Notes under the pieces: generated by a model
The model's input: the letters and a program-made list of their open reading frames with translations, nothing else
Database searches by the model: none
Told to the model about the DNA's origin: nothing
In this document: positions 1-7,034 of the stretch, piece after piece
Numbering within the stretch: position 1 is the first letter of the stretch
Layout: every line of letters begins with the position of its first letter
Assembly: GCA_029933365.1 (NCBI GenBank)
Contig: JAOZOH010000090.1
Span: 1 to 11,376 of the forward strand
Direction: 5' to 3'
Source of the DNA: Desulfuromusa sp.
GTDB lineage: Bacteria; Desulfobacterota; Desulfuromonadia; Desulfuromonadales; Geopsychrobacteraceae
DNA length: 11,376 nt
Made by a program: the position numbers and the translations under genes

Positions 1-32
1 TGTAAATTTCCAGACCAAAAGGGGTCAAACGC

Positions 33-60
33 AAAAAAGCAGCCAAACTAGGCTGCTTTA
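33..60 (-). terminator. Rho-independent terminator of the membrane microprotein gene
   Basis: Read on the minus strand, a 9-bp stem (AAAGCAGCC with GGCTGCTTT) closes a 6-base loop and runs into six T residues. It begins 32 bases after the stop codon of the small gene ending at 92, so that gene most likely forms its own short transcript. Confidence 0.8.
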
Positions 61-91
61 TAAGCTGGAAATGTTGTTGAACCGCTTGTTA

Positions 92-250
92 CTAGGCGCC
101 CCAACGGGAAATCAGGTGAAATTTCTCTTCAGTTGTTAACCAGTCAGCATTGATCATCCGTCCTTCACTTTCGCATGTTGCCAGGGAGAAAAACCCAAGC
201 AGAAGCAGCGAAAAAATAATTCCAAGTCCGATAACTACAATGTAGGTCAT
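92..250 (-). CDS. 52-residue single-pass membrane microprotein, function unknown
   Basis: This short reading frame begins MTYIVVIGLGIIF and ends FHLISRWGA. Residues about 3-24 form one continuous hydrophobic helix rich in Ile, Leu and Gly. It is followed by a Cys (residue 26) and a charged, probably soluble tail, so the protein is predicted to sit in the inner membrane. The start is well supported: an ideal AAGGAGG lies 5 bases before the ATG. A strong terminator follows at 33-60, giving a complete single-gene unit. It diverges from a LysR-type regulator with a LysR box between them, the usual layout for a regulator and its target. A signal peptide or lipoprotein is less likely because Cys26 is preceded by LAT and followed by Glu, which is a poor lipobox. 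I do not recognise the family and infer no activity. Confidence 0.7.
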   Translation of the reverse strand: MTYIVVIGLGIIFSLLLLGFFSLATCESEGRMINADWLTTEEKFHLISRWGA

Positions 251-285
251 AATGGCCTCCTTCATAAATGTGTTTGCTTCGTGGG

Positions 286-314
286 TTGAATACTAGGCTG
301 GTATGATGTATAAG
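286..314 (+). promoter_or_regulatory. Putative sigma-70 type promoter of the LysR gene
   Basis: TTGAAT at 286-291 is separated by exactly 17 bases from TATAAG at 309-314. This would place the transcript start near 321, about 33 bases before the ATG at 354. On the opposite strand, TTTACT (313-318) and TAGTAT (290-295), also 17 bases apart, could serve the divergent microprotein gene. The two promoters would then lie face to face across the LysR box. These are matches by eye only. Confidence 0.45.
290..304. promoter_or_regulatory. LysR-type regulator binding box (ATAC-N7-GTAT)
   Basis: A perfect ATAC-N7-GTAT dyad lies between the divergent microprotein and LysR genes. It meets the general T-N11-A rule for LysR-type regulators and is identical in form to the BenM/CatM consensus. 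It overlaps the proposed promoter elements of both genes, which fits repression of the regulator's own gene plus control of the small gene. The direction of control is inferred. Confidence 0.6.
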
Positions 315-353
315 TAAAATCATTCTTTCAGTGGTATAGGATAAGTTAAAATT

Positions 354-1310
354 ATGCTCCCAGATTTTAATCGCCTCAAGGTTTTTTATCATATTTACTC
401 GTTAAACAGCATTGTTGCTGCGGCAAACCAGCTGCATTTGTCACAACCAGCGATCAGCCAGCAACTGCAAAAGTTGGAGGGTGAACTGAAAGTTCCTCTC
501 TTTACCCGGTTACATAAAAAGTTGGTTCCGACCGCAGCTGGGGAACGCTTATTTACCCTTGTCGAACCTTTTGTCGAGAAACTCCAGGACGAAATTCCCT
601 ATATCCGTCAACCCTTGGATCGTCCGGCAGGGATGCTGCGAATTGGTGCTCCCAGGGAATTTGGTAAGGAATACTTACCGCGTTTTTGTTATGAATTTCG
701 CCAGCTGTACCCCGATGTCATGTTTAAACTGAAGTTCAAAGAAGCCCTCCCTCTGTTGACCATGATCAGAGAAGGGATATTGGATTATGCGTTGGTTGAT
801 GTTTATTTCAAGCGTGGGGAGCTACCCAGCTTTTCGGATATTTTCAGTGTTGACCCATTGCTTAAAGAAGAGATGATCTTGGTCTGTTCGCAAGACTATT
901 ACCAAAAGGAGATTGCAGGAGATCACTCATTCAAAAACCTACTTGGTAAAGATTATATTACCGATGAGGATGATCCTTCAGTTCTTACCTTATGGTTCAA
1001 GCATCATTTTCACAAAATGCCCGAGAATCTTAATGTTGTTACCACTCTTGACAGCCATGAAGCGTTACTTTCGGCGCTTAAGTTGGGGATGGGATTAGGT
1101 GTTGCTACAGCACATCTGGTTTGGGATGAAATTCAACGGGGCGAACTCGTACCGATAACCACACTGCAGGCGAATATGGTCAATATGATTTCATTGGTGC
1201 AGTTACAGGATAAAGTGCCAACCCTGACAGAAAAGACCTTTCGAGATTTTATGATAGCTGGTATGCAGAAAGCTGAAGTTCTGGAACGGTTTCAATGTAC
1301 TGGATTTTAG
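354..1310 (+). CDS. LysR-type transcriptional regulator
   Basis: This is a 318-residue protein, the usual length for the family. Residues about 5-64 form the winged helix-turn-helix, with the typical stretch AANQLHLSQPAISQQLQKLE followed by PLFTR and a T-x-AG-x-x-L linker. Residues about 90-295 form the effector-binding domain, including the family-like segment LRIGAPREFG. It should bind DNA as a tetramer and respond to a small ligand that cannot be told from sequence. The ATG at 354 has only a weak AGGA about 12 bases upstream, so expression may be low, but no later start would leave the DNA-binding domain intact. A LysR box lies just upstream. The gene of unknown function at 1329 follows after 18 bases and is probably co-transcribed. 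Confidence 0.93.
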   Translation: MLPDFNRLKVFYHIYSLNSIVAAANQLHLSQPAISQQLQKLEGELKVPLFTRLHKKLVPTAAGERLFTLVEPFVEKLQDEIPYIRQPLDRPAGMLRIGAPREFGKEYLPRFCYEFRQLYPDVMFKLKFKEALPLLTMIREGILDYALVDVYFKRGELPSFSDIFSVDPLLKEEMILVCSQDYYQKEIAGDHSFKNLLGKDYITDEDDPSVLTLWFKHHFHKMPENLNVVTTLDSHEALLSALKLGMGLGVATAHLVWDEIQRGELVPITTLQANMVNMISLVQLQDKVPTLTEKTFRDFMIAGMQKAEVLERFQCTGF

Positions 1311-1328
1311 AATAACCTGGAGGCGGTG

Positions 1329-1754
1329 ATGCCTATTCCAACCATTAACCTTGATTTCTGTAGTGAACCGGTCAACTTGCACTGTCCGATTTGTGGGCAG
1401 CTGGTTTTTGCCTTGGGGGTGCAGCAGAAAAGTTGTTCCCATGTTTTGTTTCTCGGAGATTCCGCAACCGGAAGCTGGTCATGGCTACAGGGGCAATACA
1501 TTCACGAGTTCGACCTGGTAGTACAGAAAAAATATGAGAAATCCTGTAATAACGGATTTTATGGTTCGTTGGAAGACTATATTGCGACTATCAGAACTGA
1601 CAAGGCCGCTACCATGGCAGCATCTATTCTTTCCAGAAAATCGGTATTTATGTTCTCCATTTCAACATCGGATATCGGGTGCGGTGGAATGCACAACGGA
1701 ACGATCCATGCTATTTTTGACTATCTTCCGGAGGGAGTTAACGTGATTTTCTGA
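1329..1754 (+). CDS. Hypothetical protein with an N-terminal zinc-ribbon-like cysteine motif
   Basis: This 141-residue protein has no family I can name. Near the N-terminus, the segment LHCPICGQLVF is followed some 12 residues later by SCSHVLFLG. This CxxC plus C-x-H arrangement could bind one zinc. The rest is mixed alpha/beta with two further Cys (SCNN and DIGCGG) and no membrane helix. The ATG at 1329 is preferred over the GTG at 1326 because GGAGG ends 5 bases before it. It follows the LysR gene by 18 bases, so the two are likely one transcript. Its last 34 bases overlap the 3' end of the convergent cvfB gene. The good ribosome binding site and clean codon frame support a real gene. Confidence 0.75.
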   Translation: MPIPTINLDFCSEPVNLHCPICGQLVFALGVQQKSCSHVLFLGDSATGSWSWLQGQYIHEFDLVVQKKYEKSCNNGFYGSLEDYIATIRTDKAATMAASILSRKSVFMFSISTSDIGCGGMHNGTIHAIFDYLPEGVNVIF

Positions 1755-2554
1755 TCTCCCAATGCAACCAAACCATCCTTATACAAGCCGCCAACCGCTT
1801 TTTTGAAAACTTTTTTACTCAATCCCAACTGATTACGGATCTGTTCCGGTGGGCTTTGATCGTGTAACAACAGGAAACCATCAACTTTAAGTGCATCGAG
1901 AATAATCTCCCGGGCAGCTTTAACTCCCGCTGCACCAGGTCGCCGCAGAGTGACATCAATTCTGTGATCGGCGCGGATTCGCAGGACGTAACCGGAATGA
2001 TGCTCTCCCCGTTTCAGCCCCGGTGGTACCTCGTCTTTATAGAGGAGTGCTTCATAGTAATTATTGACGATCACCTTGGCCCCCAGATCGGTGAAAGCCC
2101 AGATCAGCAGATCGACCTCTTCCCCTTCGCGAAGATCTCGATTTTCTTTCACCAGAAATTTTTCCAGGTGACTTGAAGCGATCGGGCGATTTTCATCATC
2201 GTGATAAATGCATACCAGGTAGCGCCGCCCCTCTTCCATTTTTTGTGTCTGTTCGCTGTAGGGTGCGAGTAAATCTTTTTTTAGCCCCCAATCGAGAAAG
2301 GCTCCGTGTGGGCTGACACTTTGAACCTTTAACAAGGCGAACTCTCCAACCTGAGCAAAGGGGATCTGCGTTGTTACGGTTGGTTTTTTATCTCGGTCAA
2401 GGTAAAGAAAAACCTCAACTGTTTCTGCTACACTGATCTCGTCTGGGCATTCGCGCCGGGGCAAAAAAATCTGTTCTCCCTGCGCATCAAGCCAAGCCCC
2501 TTTGGGATCAATACTTTTAACCTTCAATTTATAGCTGTAGCCGGGTGATAACAT
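1721..2554 (-). CDS. cvfB: CvfB-type S1 RNA-binding protein (YitL family)
   Basis: This 277-residue protein has the CvfB layout: an N-terminal S1-like barrel (about 1-60, with KGAWLDAQGEQIFLP), a second S1 domain (about 68-135, with SPHGAFLDWGLKKDLLAP), a third barrel (about 140-205), and a C-terminal winged helix (about 215-275, with LSKKVFKKAVGGLYKDGLV). The family binds RNA through the S1 domains. In staphylococci it affects virulence gene expression, but its role in proteobacteria is little studied. The ATG at 2554 has an AAAAGG element 8 bases upstream. It starts 13 bases after the MFS gene ends, so both are probably one operon. Its 3' end overlaps the convergent gene ending at 1754. Confidence 0.88.
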   Translation of the reverse strand: MLSPGYSYKLKVKSIDPKGAWLDAQGEQIFLPRRECPDEISVAETVEVFLYLDRDKKPTVTTQIPFAQVGEFALLKVQSVSPHGAFLDWGLKKDLLAPYSEQTQKMEEGRRYLVCIYHDDENRPIASSHLEKFLVKENRDLREGEEVDLLIWAFTDLGAKVIVNNYYEALLYKDEVPPGLKRGEHHSGYVLRIRADHRIDVTLRRPGAAGVKAAREIILDALKVDGFLLLHDQSPPEQIRNQLGLSKKVFKKAVGGLYKDGLVALGDQKITLTPSGR

Positions 2555-2567
2555 CAGTAAACCTTTT

Positions 2568-3734
2568 TTAAGAATGGGTCTTGTTTATCGAGAGTCGTGC
2601 CCTACTGATACAAAAGTAACCTAATCCGCAGATTATTGCTAAGGTAATCAGGAAGCCATTCCAGCCGTAATGCCGATAGATAATGCCCGGAGCAAAAGAC
2701 CCGATACTTCCCCCAGCATAATAAAAGGCGACATAAAGCCCATTTGTCAGGCCGCGATACTCGCTTCCCGCTAAACGATTGACCAGTCCAGAGGCCGTTG
2801 CATGAACCAGAAACATGGCACCACAAAAAAGAAACATCATCCCGAACAGCAGCCAGATGTGATCTCCTGCCAGACCAAGAAGGGTTAATCCCAGGCAGAT
2901 AAGGCCAATACGGATAGTTTTAAGTTCGCTGTGAAGCCAGGAACTAAACTTGGGCGCTCCCAAAGATGTGACAATTCCCATCATATATCCGGAATACATC
3001 AGTCCGATGCGCAGTTCATTTGCCTGGTCGCTCAGTTCTGTCAAGCGGAAAGGCAAAAAATTCATCACAGCGGCAAAGATTAAAAACAGGCAGAATACAC
3101 TCAGGTAGATGGGGAGAAATGTCGGTCGTCGTAAAGTTTCCAGGATCGCTCGGGGATGTGGCCGGGTGATCTTTAAGCTAGTTGTTTCCGGCAAGCGGAA
3201 CAGGGTCAAGAAGCCAATGCAGAGGCTGAATGCCAGGGCTAGAAAGCTGAATTGCCAGCCGAACAGATTGGCAATCAGTCCAGAAGCTGCCCTGCCAATA
3301 AAACCGCCGAAGATTGTTGCAGCAATATAGATCGCCATGACCTGTTGAATTTTATTTGCCGGGGAATGAACGGACAGGTAGGTCATCAGGGAGGTCAAGA
3401 TAGCTGGAACCAGTAAACCCTGGATTAGTCGGATGGTAATTAACAGCGTAAAGTTGGAGGTGCCGGCGAAACACAGTTCGGTTATTGCCAGCAAAGCAAC
3501 CGCAATTTTCAGTATCCGGATTGGTGAAATAGTTTCAAGCAGGTAACCGTAAGCCAGTGGAGCCAGTGCTAATGGGATAAAAGTGACTGTGGTCAGTGCC
3601 GCCGCCGCTTCCCGGCTGACACTGAACTCTTGACTCAACACCGGTAGCAGGGGCTGTGGGGCGTAGAGAACCGAGAGAACCAGAATAGTATTGAAGATGA
3701 TCGGTAGTATGTCTGAATATTTTCGTAGCGGCAT
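2568..3734 (-). CDS. MFS transporter, 12 membrane helices (YnfM-like)
   Basis: This 388-residue inner-membrane protein of the major facilitator superfamily begins MPLRKYSDILPIIFNTILV. It alternates about 12 hydrophobic helices with short loops. The N-half segment PLLPVLSQEFSVSREAAAALTTVTF and the C-half segment GSEYRGLTNGLYVAFYYAGGSIGS resemble drug/arabinose-efflux type members such as YnfM. The substrate cannot be read from sequence; export is more likely than import for this subgroup. The frame stays open upstream to a GTG at 3938, but that stretch has no ribosome binding site and breaks the expected topology. I therefore chose the ATG at 3734, with GGA 8 bases before it. The cvfB gene follows after 13 bases. 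Confidence 0.88.
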   Translation of the reverse strand: MPLRKYSDILPIIFNTILVLSVLYAPQPLLPVLSQEFSVSREAAAALTTVTFIPLALAPLAYGYLLETISPIRILKIAVALLAITELCFAGTSNFTLLITIRLIQGLLVPAILTSLMTYLSVHSPANKIQQVMAIYIAATIFGGFIGRAASGLIANLFGWQFSFLALAFSLCIGFLTLFRLPETTSLKITRPHPRAILETLRRPTFLPIYLSVFCLFLIFAAVMNFLPFRLTELSDQANELRIGLMYSGYMMGIVTSLGAPKFSSWLHSELKTIRIGLICLGLTLLGLAGDHIWLLFGMMFLFCGAMFLVHATASGLVNRLAGSEYRGLTNGLYVAFYYAGGSIGSFAPGIIYRHYGWNGFLITLAIICGLGYFCISRARLSINKTHS

Positions 3735-4035
3735 TTTGCTTATCCAGAAGTGTAAGTTAGCTTGTTGTCCTTTGCTGTAGCAGAAATAAAATGGGTTGTA
3801 CAGGAATATGAGTGGGATTAAGATGTTTTTGTAACTGCTTATATTGGGAAGTGCGACTAGTGCCACAGTTTTTTGTGGAGAATAAATGTTGCCCGTGCCT
3901 TGATGAAAATGAATTCCAAAAATATGATTAATTTTCACTTTTTGTTATTAATTTGTTATTTAGCTCTACTTGTGTAGAGTTATTCTTAGCGGATAGCGGA
4001 ATAATAAACTCGGGAATGAGCTGGAGGTAGAAAAG
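3735..4035. other. Divergent intergenic region between the MFS and DUF2249 genes
   Basis: This stretch of about 300 bases is AT-rich and holds no convincing gene. It must carry the promoters of both divergent transcripts. The plus-strand gene has a clear GGAGGT at about 4022-4027. A 22-base dyad at 3961-3982 is the only strong structure. Matches to -10 and -35 elements are too weak to place. No riboswitch or small RNA was recognised. Confidence 0.6.
3961..3982. promoter_or_regulatory. Dyad operator candidate upstream of the DUF2249 operon
   Basis: CTCTAC-TTGT-GTAGAG (3964-3979) is a perfect 6-bp inverted repeat around four bases. After one mismatch it extends to TA...TA at 3961-3982. The 4-base centre and 6-base arms have the geometry of CRP/FNR-family operators, but the arm sequence is not the FNR or HcpR consensus. 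It lies about 55-75 bases before the ATG at 4036, where a regulator would act on that gene's promoter. As RNA it could also be a small hairpin, but no T-run follows. Confidence 0.45.
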
Positions 4036-4767
4036 ATGGAAAATAAATGGTTGAGCTTGAAAGAGACTTTTGAGGTGAGGGATGTTAGGCAGTTGAAGGG
4101 TAATTTTTTGCCCTCCCTGCTGAAAAAAGCACAGAAGCTGGAGGTGGGAAATGGATTGTGTGTGGTGCAGAGTTTTGAGCCTATCCCACTCTATTCAGCC
4201 CTTGAAGAATTAGGCTACGAATATCATACCGATAAGGTATCTGAAACGGAGTACAGGGTTTACTTTTATCGCAGTGCAATGGAAACTCCCAAATATCCTG
4301 ATGGCATGGACGTTCCCCTTAAACCGACCGCGGTCGTGAATTTCAATCGGATTGAACCAAAGCTGGCTGATGTGGTGGTTAATTTCTGGGATTTGATCTG
4401 GGGACAGGAAGATCCTGCGATTGGCATGAAAACCAGGCTTTTATTATCATTGGCCAATGGTGTTGGCGGCGGTCGAATGAGACAGGCAACCAGAGAGCTG
4501 GTTAAAGCCTATTCGATTGGAGTGACGGTCGCAGAATTGGATGAACTTTTTTCGATGTTTGTCTGGAATCAGGGGGTTGGCCACTTTGCGTCTGAAATTG
4601 GTCCTTCTTCGCTGTTTGCAGCCTATCAGTTTGTCAAGACTCAGGAAGATAGGGGGACTGCCCGCTCTGAGATCGTGAGAGAACTCACCGACAAATTTGG
4701 CGAGAAAAACCCTGATGTGAGCACTTTTTATAAAGCGAAAAAGGATGAATCAAGTGGTAACAAGTGA
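4036..4767 (+). CDS. DUF2249 domain fused to an AhpD/CMD-like helical domain
   Basis: This 243-residue soluble protein has two parts. Residues about 8-78 match DUF2249, a small TusA-like alpha/beta fold: FEVRDVRQLKGNFLP, GNGLCVVQSFEPIPLY and EYRVYFYR are the recognisable blocks. Residues about 100-215 are all helical (MKTRLLLSLANGVGGG, ATRELVKAYSIGVTVAELDEL, WNQGVGHFASEIGPS) and resemble the carboxymuconolactone decarboxylase/AhpD fold. The CxxC redox motif of AhpD is absent, and the only Cys is in the DUF2249 part, so AhpD-type disulfide chemistry is unlikely. The start has GGAGGT 7 bases upstream. The DUF1858 gene overlaps its end by 23 bases, implying translational coupling. DUF2249 and DUF1858 genes often lie near nitrosative-stress or redox genes; its role here is inferred only from that. 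Confidence 0.85.
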   Translation: MENKWLSLKETFEVRDVRQLKGNFLPSLLKKAQKLEVGNGLCVVQSFEPIPLYSALEELGYEYHTDKVSETEYRVYFYRSAMETPKYPDGMDVPLKPTAVVNFNRIEPKLADVVVNFWDLIWGQEDPAIGMKTRLLLSLANGVGGGRMRQATRELVKAYSIGVTVAELDELFSMFVWNQGVGHFASEIGPSSLFAAYQFVKTQEDRGTARSEIVRELTDKFGEKNPDVSTFYKAKKDESSGNK

Positions 4768-4975
4768 AGATAAGATCGCAGATATTATGACCAGATTCCC
4801 ACATGTCAAAGCAAAATTGATTGAGCGAAACAAGATCTTCAAGAACTTGAATAATCCGGTTGTATTCAACACTGTTGGCAAGTTTGCGCGAATTGCAGAT
4901 GTCGCAAGGGTTTCAGGAGAAGATCTGGATGATCTGCTGGCTTTTATCAACGGGTTGGTTATTGATGGTAAGTGA
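4745..4975 (+). CDS. DUF1858 domain protein
   Basis: This protein of up to 76 residues is a single DUF1858 domain. An N-terminal helix with IADIMTRFPHVKAKLIERN is followed by NPVVFNTVGKFARIADVARVSGEDLDDLLAFINGLV. It is the subtype in which the CxGC-type cysteines of many DUF1858 proteins are absent (the sequence has no Cys). In other proteins the domain is found alone or at the N-terminus of redox and hemerythrin-like proteins. Its function is unknown. The ATG at 4745 directly abuts an AAGG. A GTG at 4754 has the same AAGG at better spacing, and its product would begin right at the domain, so it may be the true start. Either way the gene overlaps the DUF2249 gene and should be co-translated with it. 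Confidence 0.82.
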   Translation: MNQVVTSEDKIADIMTRFPHVKAKLIERNKIFKNLNNPVVFNTVGKFARIADVARVSGEDLDDLLAFINGLVIDGK

Positions 4976-5010
4976 AAAACAGCTGCTCACGACGGGCGCT
5001 CTGTTTTTTT
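4975..5010 (+). terminator. Probable terminator of the DUF2249-DUF1858 operon
   Basis: AAAAACAG at 4975-4982 pairs with CTGTTTTT near 5001-5008. An inner GCTC/GGGC helix closes around ACGAC, and seven T residues follow CTG. The stem has an internal loop, so it is not a perfect terminator. Its position at the stop codon of the second gene supports the call. Confidence 0.45.
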
Positions 5011-5126
5011 GTCCTGATCCTTGTCGGTAACTTTCGGGGCTGGTTACATCTCTGTTTGATCCAGGTAGTAGCCACAGGGTTGCTGCAATATTGCTTGAAC
5101 CAACACTTGTTCCTGGTGGGACTCCC

Positions 5127-5906
5127 ATGAAAGAACTGAATCAGTTCAAGCTCTTCGACAGTCATTTTCACGTTATTGACAGTAGGTTTCCTCTCGTTGT
5201 AAATCAGGGCTACCTGCCCCAAAGTTTTTCTGCAACCGATTATCTGAACCGAACCAGTAACTATGCAATAGCCGGTGGCGCAATTGTTTCGGGTTCATTT
5301 CAGGCATTTGATCAGACCTATTTACTTTCCGCCCTAGCCGAGCTTGGCCCTGCGTTTGTCGGGGTTACACAACTTCCGGTAACGGTTGCCGATGCTGAGC
5401 TGATCAGCCTGAACCGGGCGGGGATAAGGGCGGTACGGTATAATTTGCAGCGGGGCGGGTCGGAGGGGGTGAAACGTCTCGATAGCTTTGCCCGTCGGGT
5501 GCATGATGTAGTTGGCTGGCACACAGAGCTGTATGTAGATGCAAAAAATTTATCCGATCTGCAAAGCACCCTGATTGAGTTGCCCGTGGTTTGTATTGAC
5601 CACCTTGGACTGTCATCCGCAGGATTACCTACCTTGTTATCACTGGTTGAAAACGGGGTATTTGTTAAGGCTTCCGGCTTTGGCAGAGTAGATTTTGATG
5701 TAAAGTCAGGAATGCAGAAAATCGTTGCAACCAATCCCGATGCCCTTGTTTTTGGTACCGATCTGCCGTCAACAAGAGCACCACAACCCTATTTTGATAA
5801 TGATTACTTTATGGTTATTGAAACTCTGGGTGAAGGTATGGCACAAAAAGTATTTTATAATAATGCCGTCAATCTTTATCGACCGGCGAATATAGCGGCA
5901 GAATAA
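5127..5906 (+). CDS. Amidohydrolase-family TIM-barrel hydrolase (amidohydrolase 2 type)
   Basis: This 259-residue protein belongs to the metal-dependent amidohydrolase_2 group, which includes 2-pyrone-4,6-dicarboxylate lactonase-like enzymes. Visible landmarks are the HxH metal motif in LFDSHFHVID (His13, His15), the conserved His of VVCIDHLG (His159), and the Asp of VFGTDLPS (Asp212). The domain is complete but slightly short for the family. It has no signal peptide and so is cytoplasmic. The substrate cannot be told; a lactone or other small carbonyl compound is the family norm. The frame is open from a TTG at 5091, but the ATG at 5127, with GGTGGG 6 bases upstream, starts just before the first barrel strand and is preferred. 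The RelA/SpoT-like gene begins 17 bases after it ends, so they are probably co-transcribed. Confidence 0.85.
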   Translation: MKELNQFKLFDSHFHVIDSRFPLVVNQGYLPQSFSATDYLNRTSNYAIAGGAIVSGSFQAFDQTYLLSALAELGPAFVGVTQLPVTVADAELISLNRAGIRAVRYNLQRGGSEGVKRLDSFARRVHDVVGWHTELYVDAKNLSDLQSTLIELPVVCIDHLGLSSAGLPTLLSLVENGVFVKASGFGRVDFDVKSGMQKIVATNPDALVFGTDLPSTRAPQPYFDNDYFMVIETLGEGMAQKVFYNNAVNLYRPANIAAE

Positions 5907-5923
5907 GCTTTTAAGGAGTGACA

Positions 5924-6982
5924 ATGAGCTCTCTTGATTTTGAACTTGAAAAGCGTATTTTTAGAAAATTTTACGATAACAACTTACCTCTTTTTGAGGA
6001 AGCCAAAAACACCTACATCAGTACCATCAACACACTGATAGAAAAGTCTGATTTTGGCGAGGTGACGAAAATTGAGGGTCGGGTTAAGAATAAAGATGAG
6101 TGTATCAAAAAATTTCAACGTAAATATCAGGGTAAACTTGAGGCAGAGGAACAGCCCTACAGAATTAAGGACTATATTTCTGACTTAATAGGGATTCGCA
6201 TTGTCTGCCTCTATGAAGACCAGATTCCTGTGGTATCAGAGGTGTTGAAGGGTCACTTTAAAATTATTGACGTGACCGATAAAATTGCGGCTGTTGAGAG
6301 TACCGAGGATTTGTTTGGTTATAAAGGTCTGCACATGGATCTTGTCCCCAGCGAGGAAGAGGCTCCGCTGTGGAAATACCGGCAGTTTCCCTTCGAGGTG
6401 CAGATAAGGTCCATGATTCAGGATACCTGGAGTGTCCTGGATCACAAAATAAAATATAAAAAGTCGATCCCCAATAACCTCAAACGCAGAATTAATGTTC
6501 TTTCTGCTCTGTTTGAGTTGGCCGACCGGGAATTCAAAGAAATCCGCAACGCGACAATGGAATTATTACAGCAGGCAACGGTAGACCCAATCAGCGATTT
6601 ACTGGCCGATAGCAGCGGCGCCAGTGGTGAAGTCTCACTGGCAACCAGCGGAAAAACTGTCAATGCCTTCAATTTCCTGCGCGTTGCAGGTCACTTCTTC
6701 AAGGATTTCGAGTTTGAAGATTACAAAGTCGACAACTTTGTCCAGGACATCCTGAAACAGAATTGTGATTTTAAGAGGGCGGATCTGCACAAAAGCCTGG
6801 TTGAGAATTTAAAAACGGTCAGAGATTATCGTGATCAATTCCTGGCGGAGAATCCTGAAAATACTTTTAGCCCCTACACTTCAATTCGACATTGCCTGTA
6901 CCTTCACGACCGGGAAACCTTCGGTCGGATTTTGTCCAAAGGGGCAAGGGAGCGTTTTGCAACATGGCTGAAAGAGTTATAA
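5924..6982 (+). CDS. RelA/SpoT-domain (p)ppGpp synthetase-like protein without hydrolase domain
   Basis: This 352-residue protein has one recognised domain, a RelA/SpoT nucleotidyltransferase (about 45-185). Key blocks are EGRVKNKDECIKKFQRKY (about 51-68), the loop RIKDYISDLIGIRIVC (80-95), GYKGLH (132-137) and FEVQIRSMIQDTWSVLDHKIKYK (157-179). The last is very like the small alarmone synthetases RelQ/RelP. It probably transfers pyrophosphate from ATP to GTP/GDP. There is no HD hydrolase, TGS or ACT domain. Residues about 190-352 form a mostly helical extension of unknown function, which small synthetases lack. Some single-domain relatives are toxins that modify nucleotides or tRNA, so the acceptor is uncertain. 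The ATG at 5924 is chosen over the GTG at 5918 because AAGGAG ends 5 bases before it. It follows the amidohydrolase gene by 17 bases. Confidence 0.87.
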   Translation: MSSLDFELEKRIFRKFYDNNLPLFEEAKNTYISTINTLIEKSDFGEVTKIEGRVKNKDECIKKFQRKYQGKLEAEEQPYRIKDYISDLIGIRIVCLYEDQIPVVSEVLKGHFKIIDVTDKIAAVESTEDLFGYKGLHMDLVPSEEEAPLWKYRQFPFEVQIRSMIQDTWSVLDHKIKYKKSIPNNLKRRINVLSALFELADREFKEIRNATMELLQQATVDPISDLLADSSGASGEVSLATSGKTVNAFNFLRVAGHFFKDFEFEDYKVDNFVQDILKQNCDFKRADLHKSLVENLKTVRDYRDQFLAENPENTFSPYTSIRHCLYLHDRETFGRILSKGARERFATWLKEL

Positions 6983-7034
6983 TTAATGCACTCGCAAAAA
7001 TGAATCAGATGGCTAAGCAAAAATTTCGTTCCAA

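Noticed and set aside
165..392. 75-residue minus-strand frame over the LysR promoter region
   Set aside because: It runs out of frame with the better-supported 52-residue gene at 92-250, overlaps the LysR start and has no good ribosome site.
3735..3938. 68-residue N-terminal extension of the MFS transporter from a GTG
   Set aside because: It has no ribosome site, has AT-rich non-family sequence, and would place extra residues before the normal first helix.
5091..5126. Earlier TTG start of the amidohydrolase
   Set aside because: It adds 12 residues unlike the family, and the ATG at 5127 has a better-placed ribosome site.
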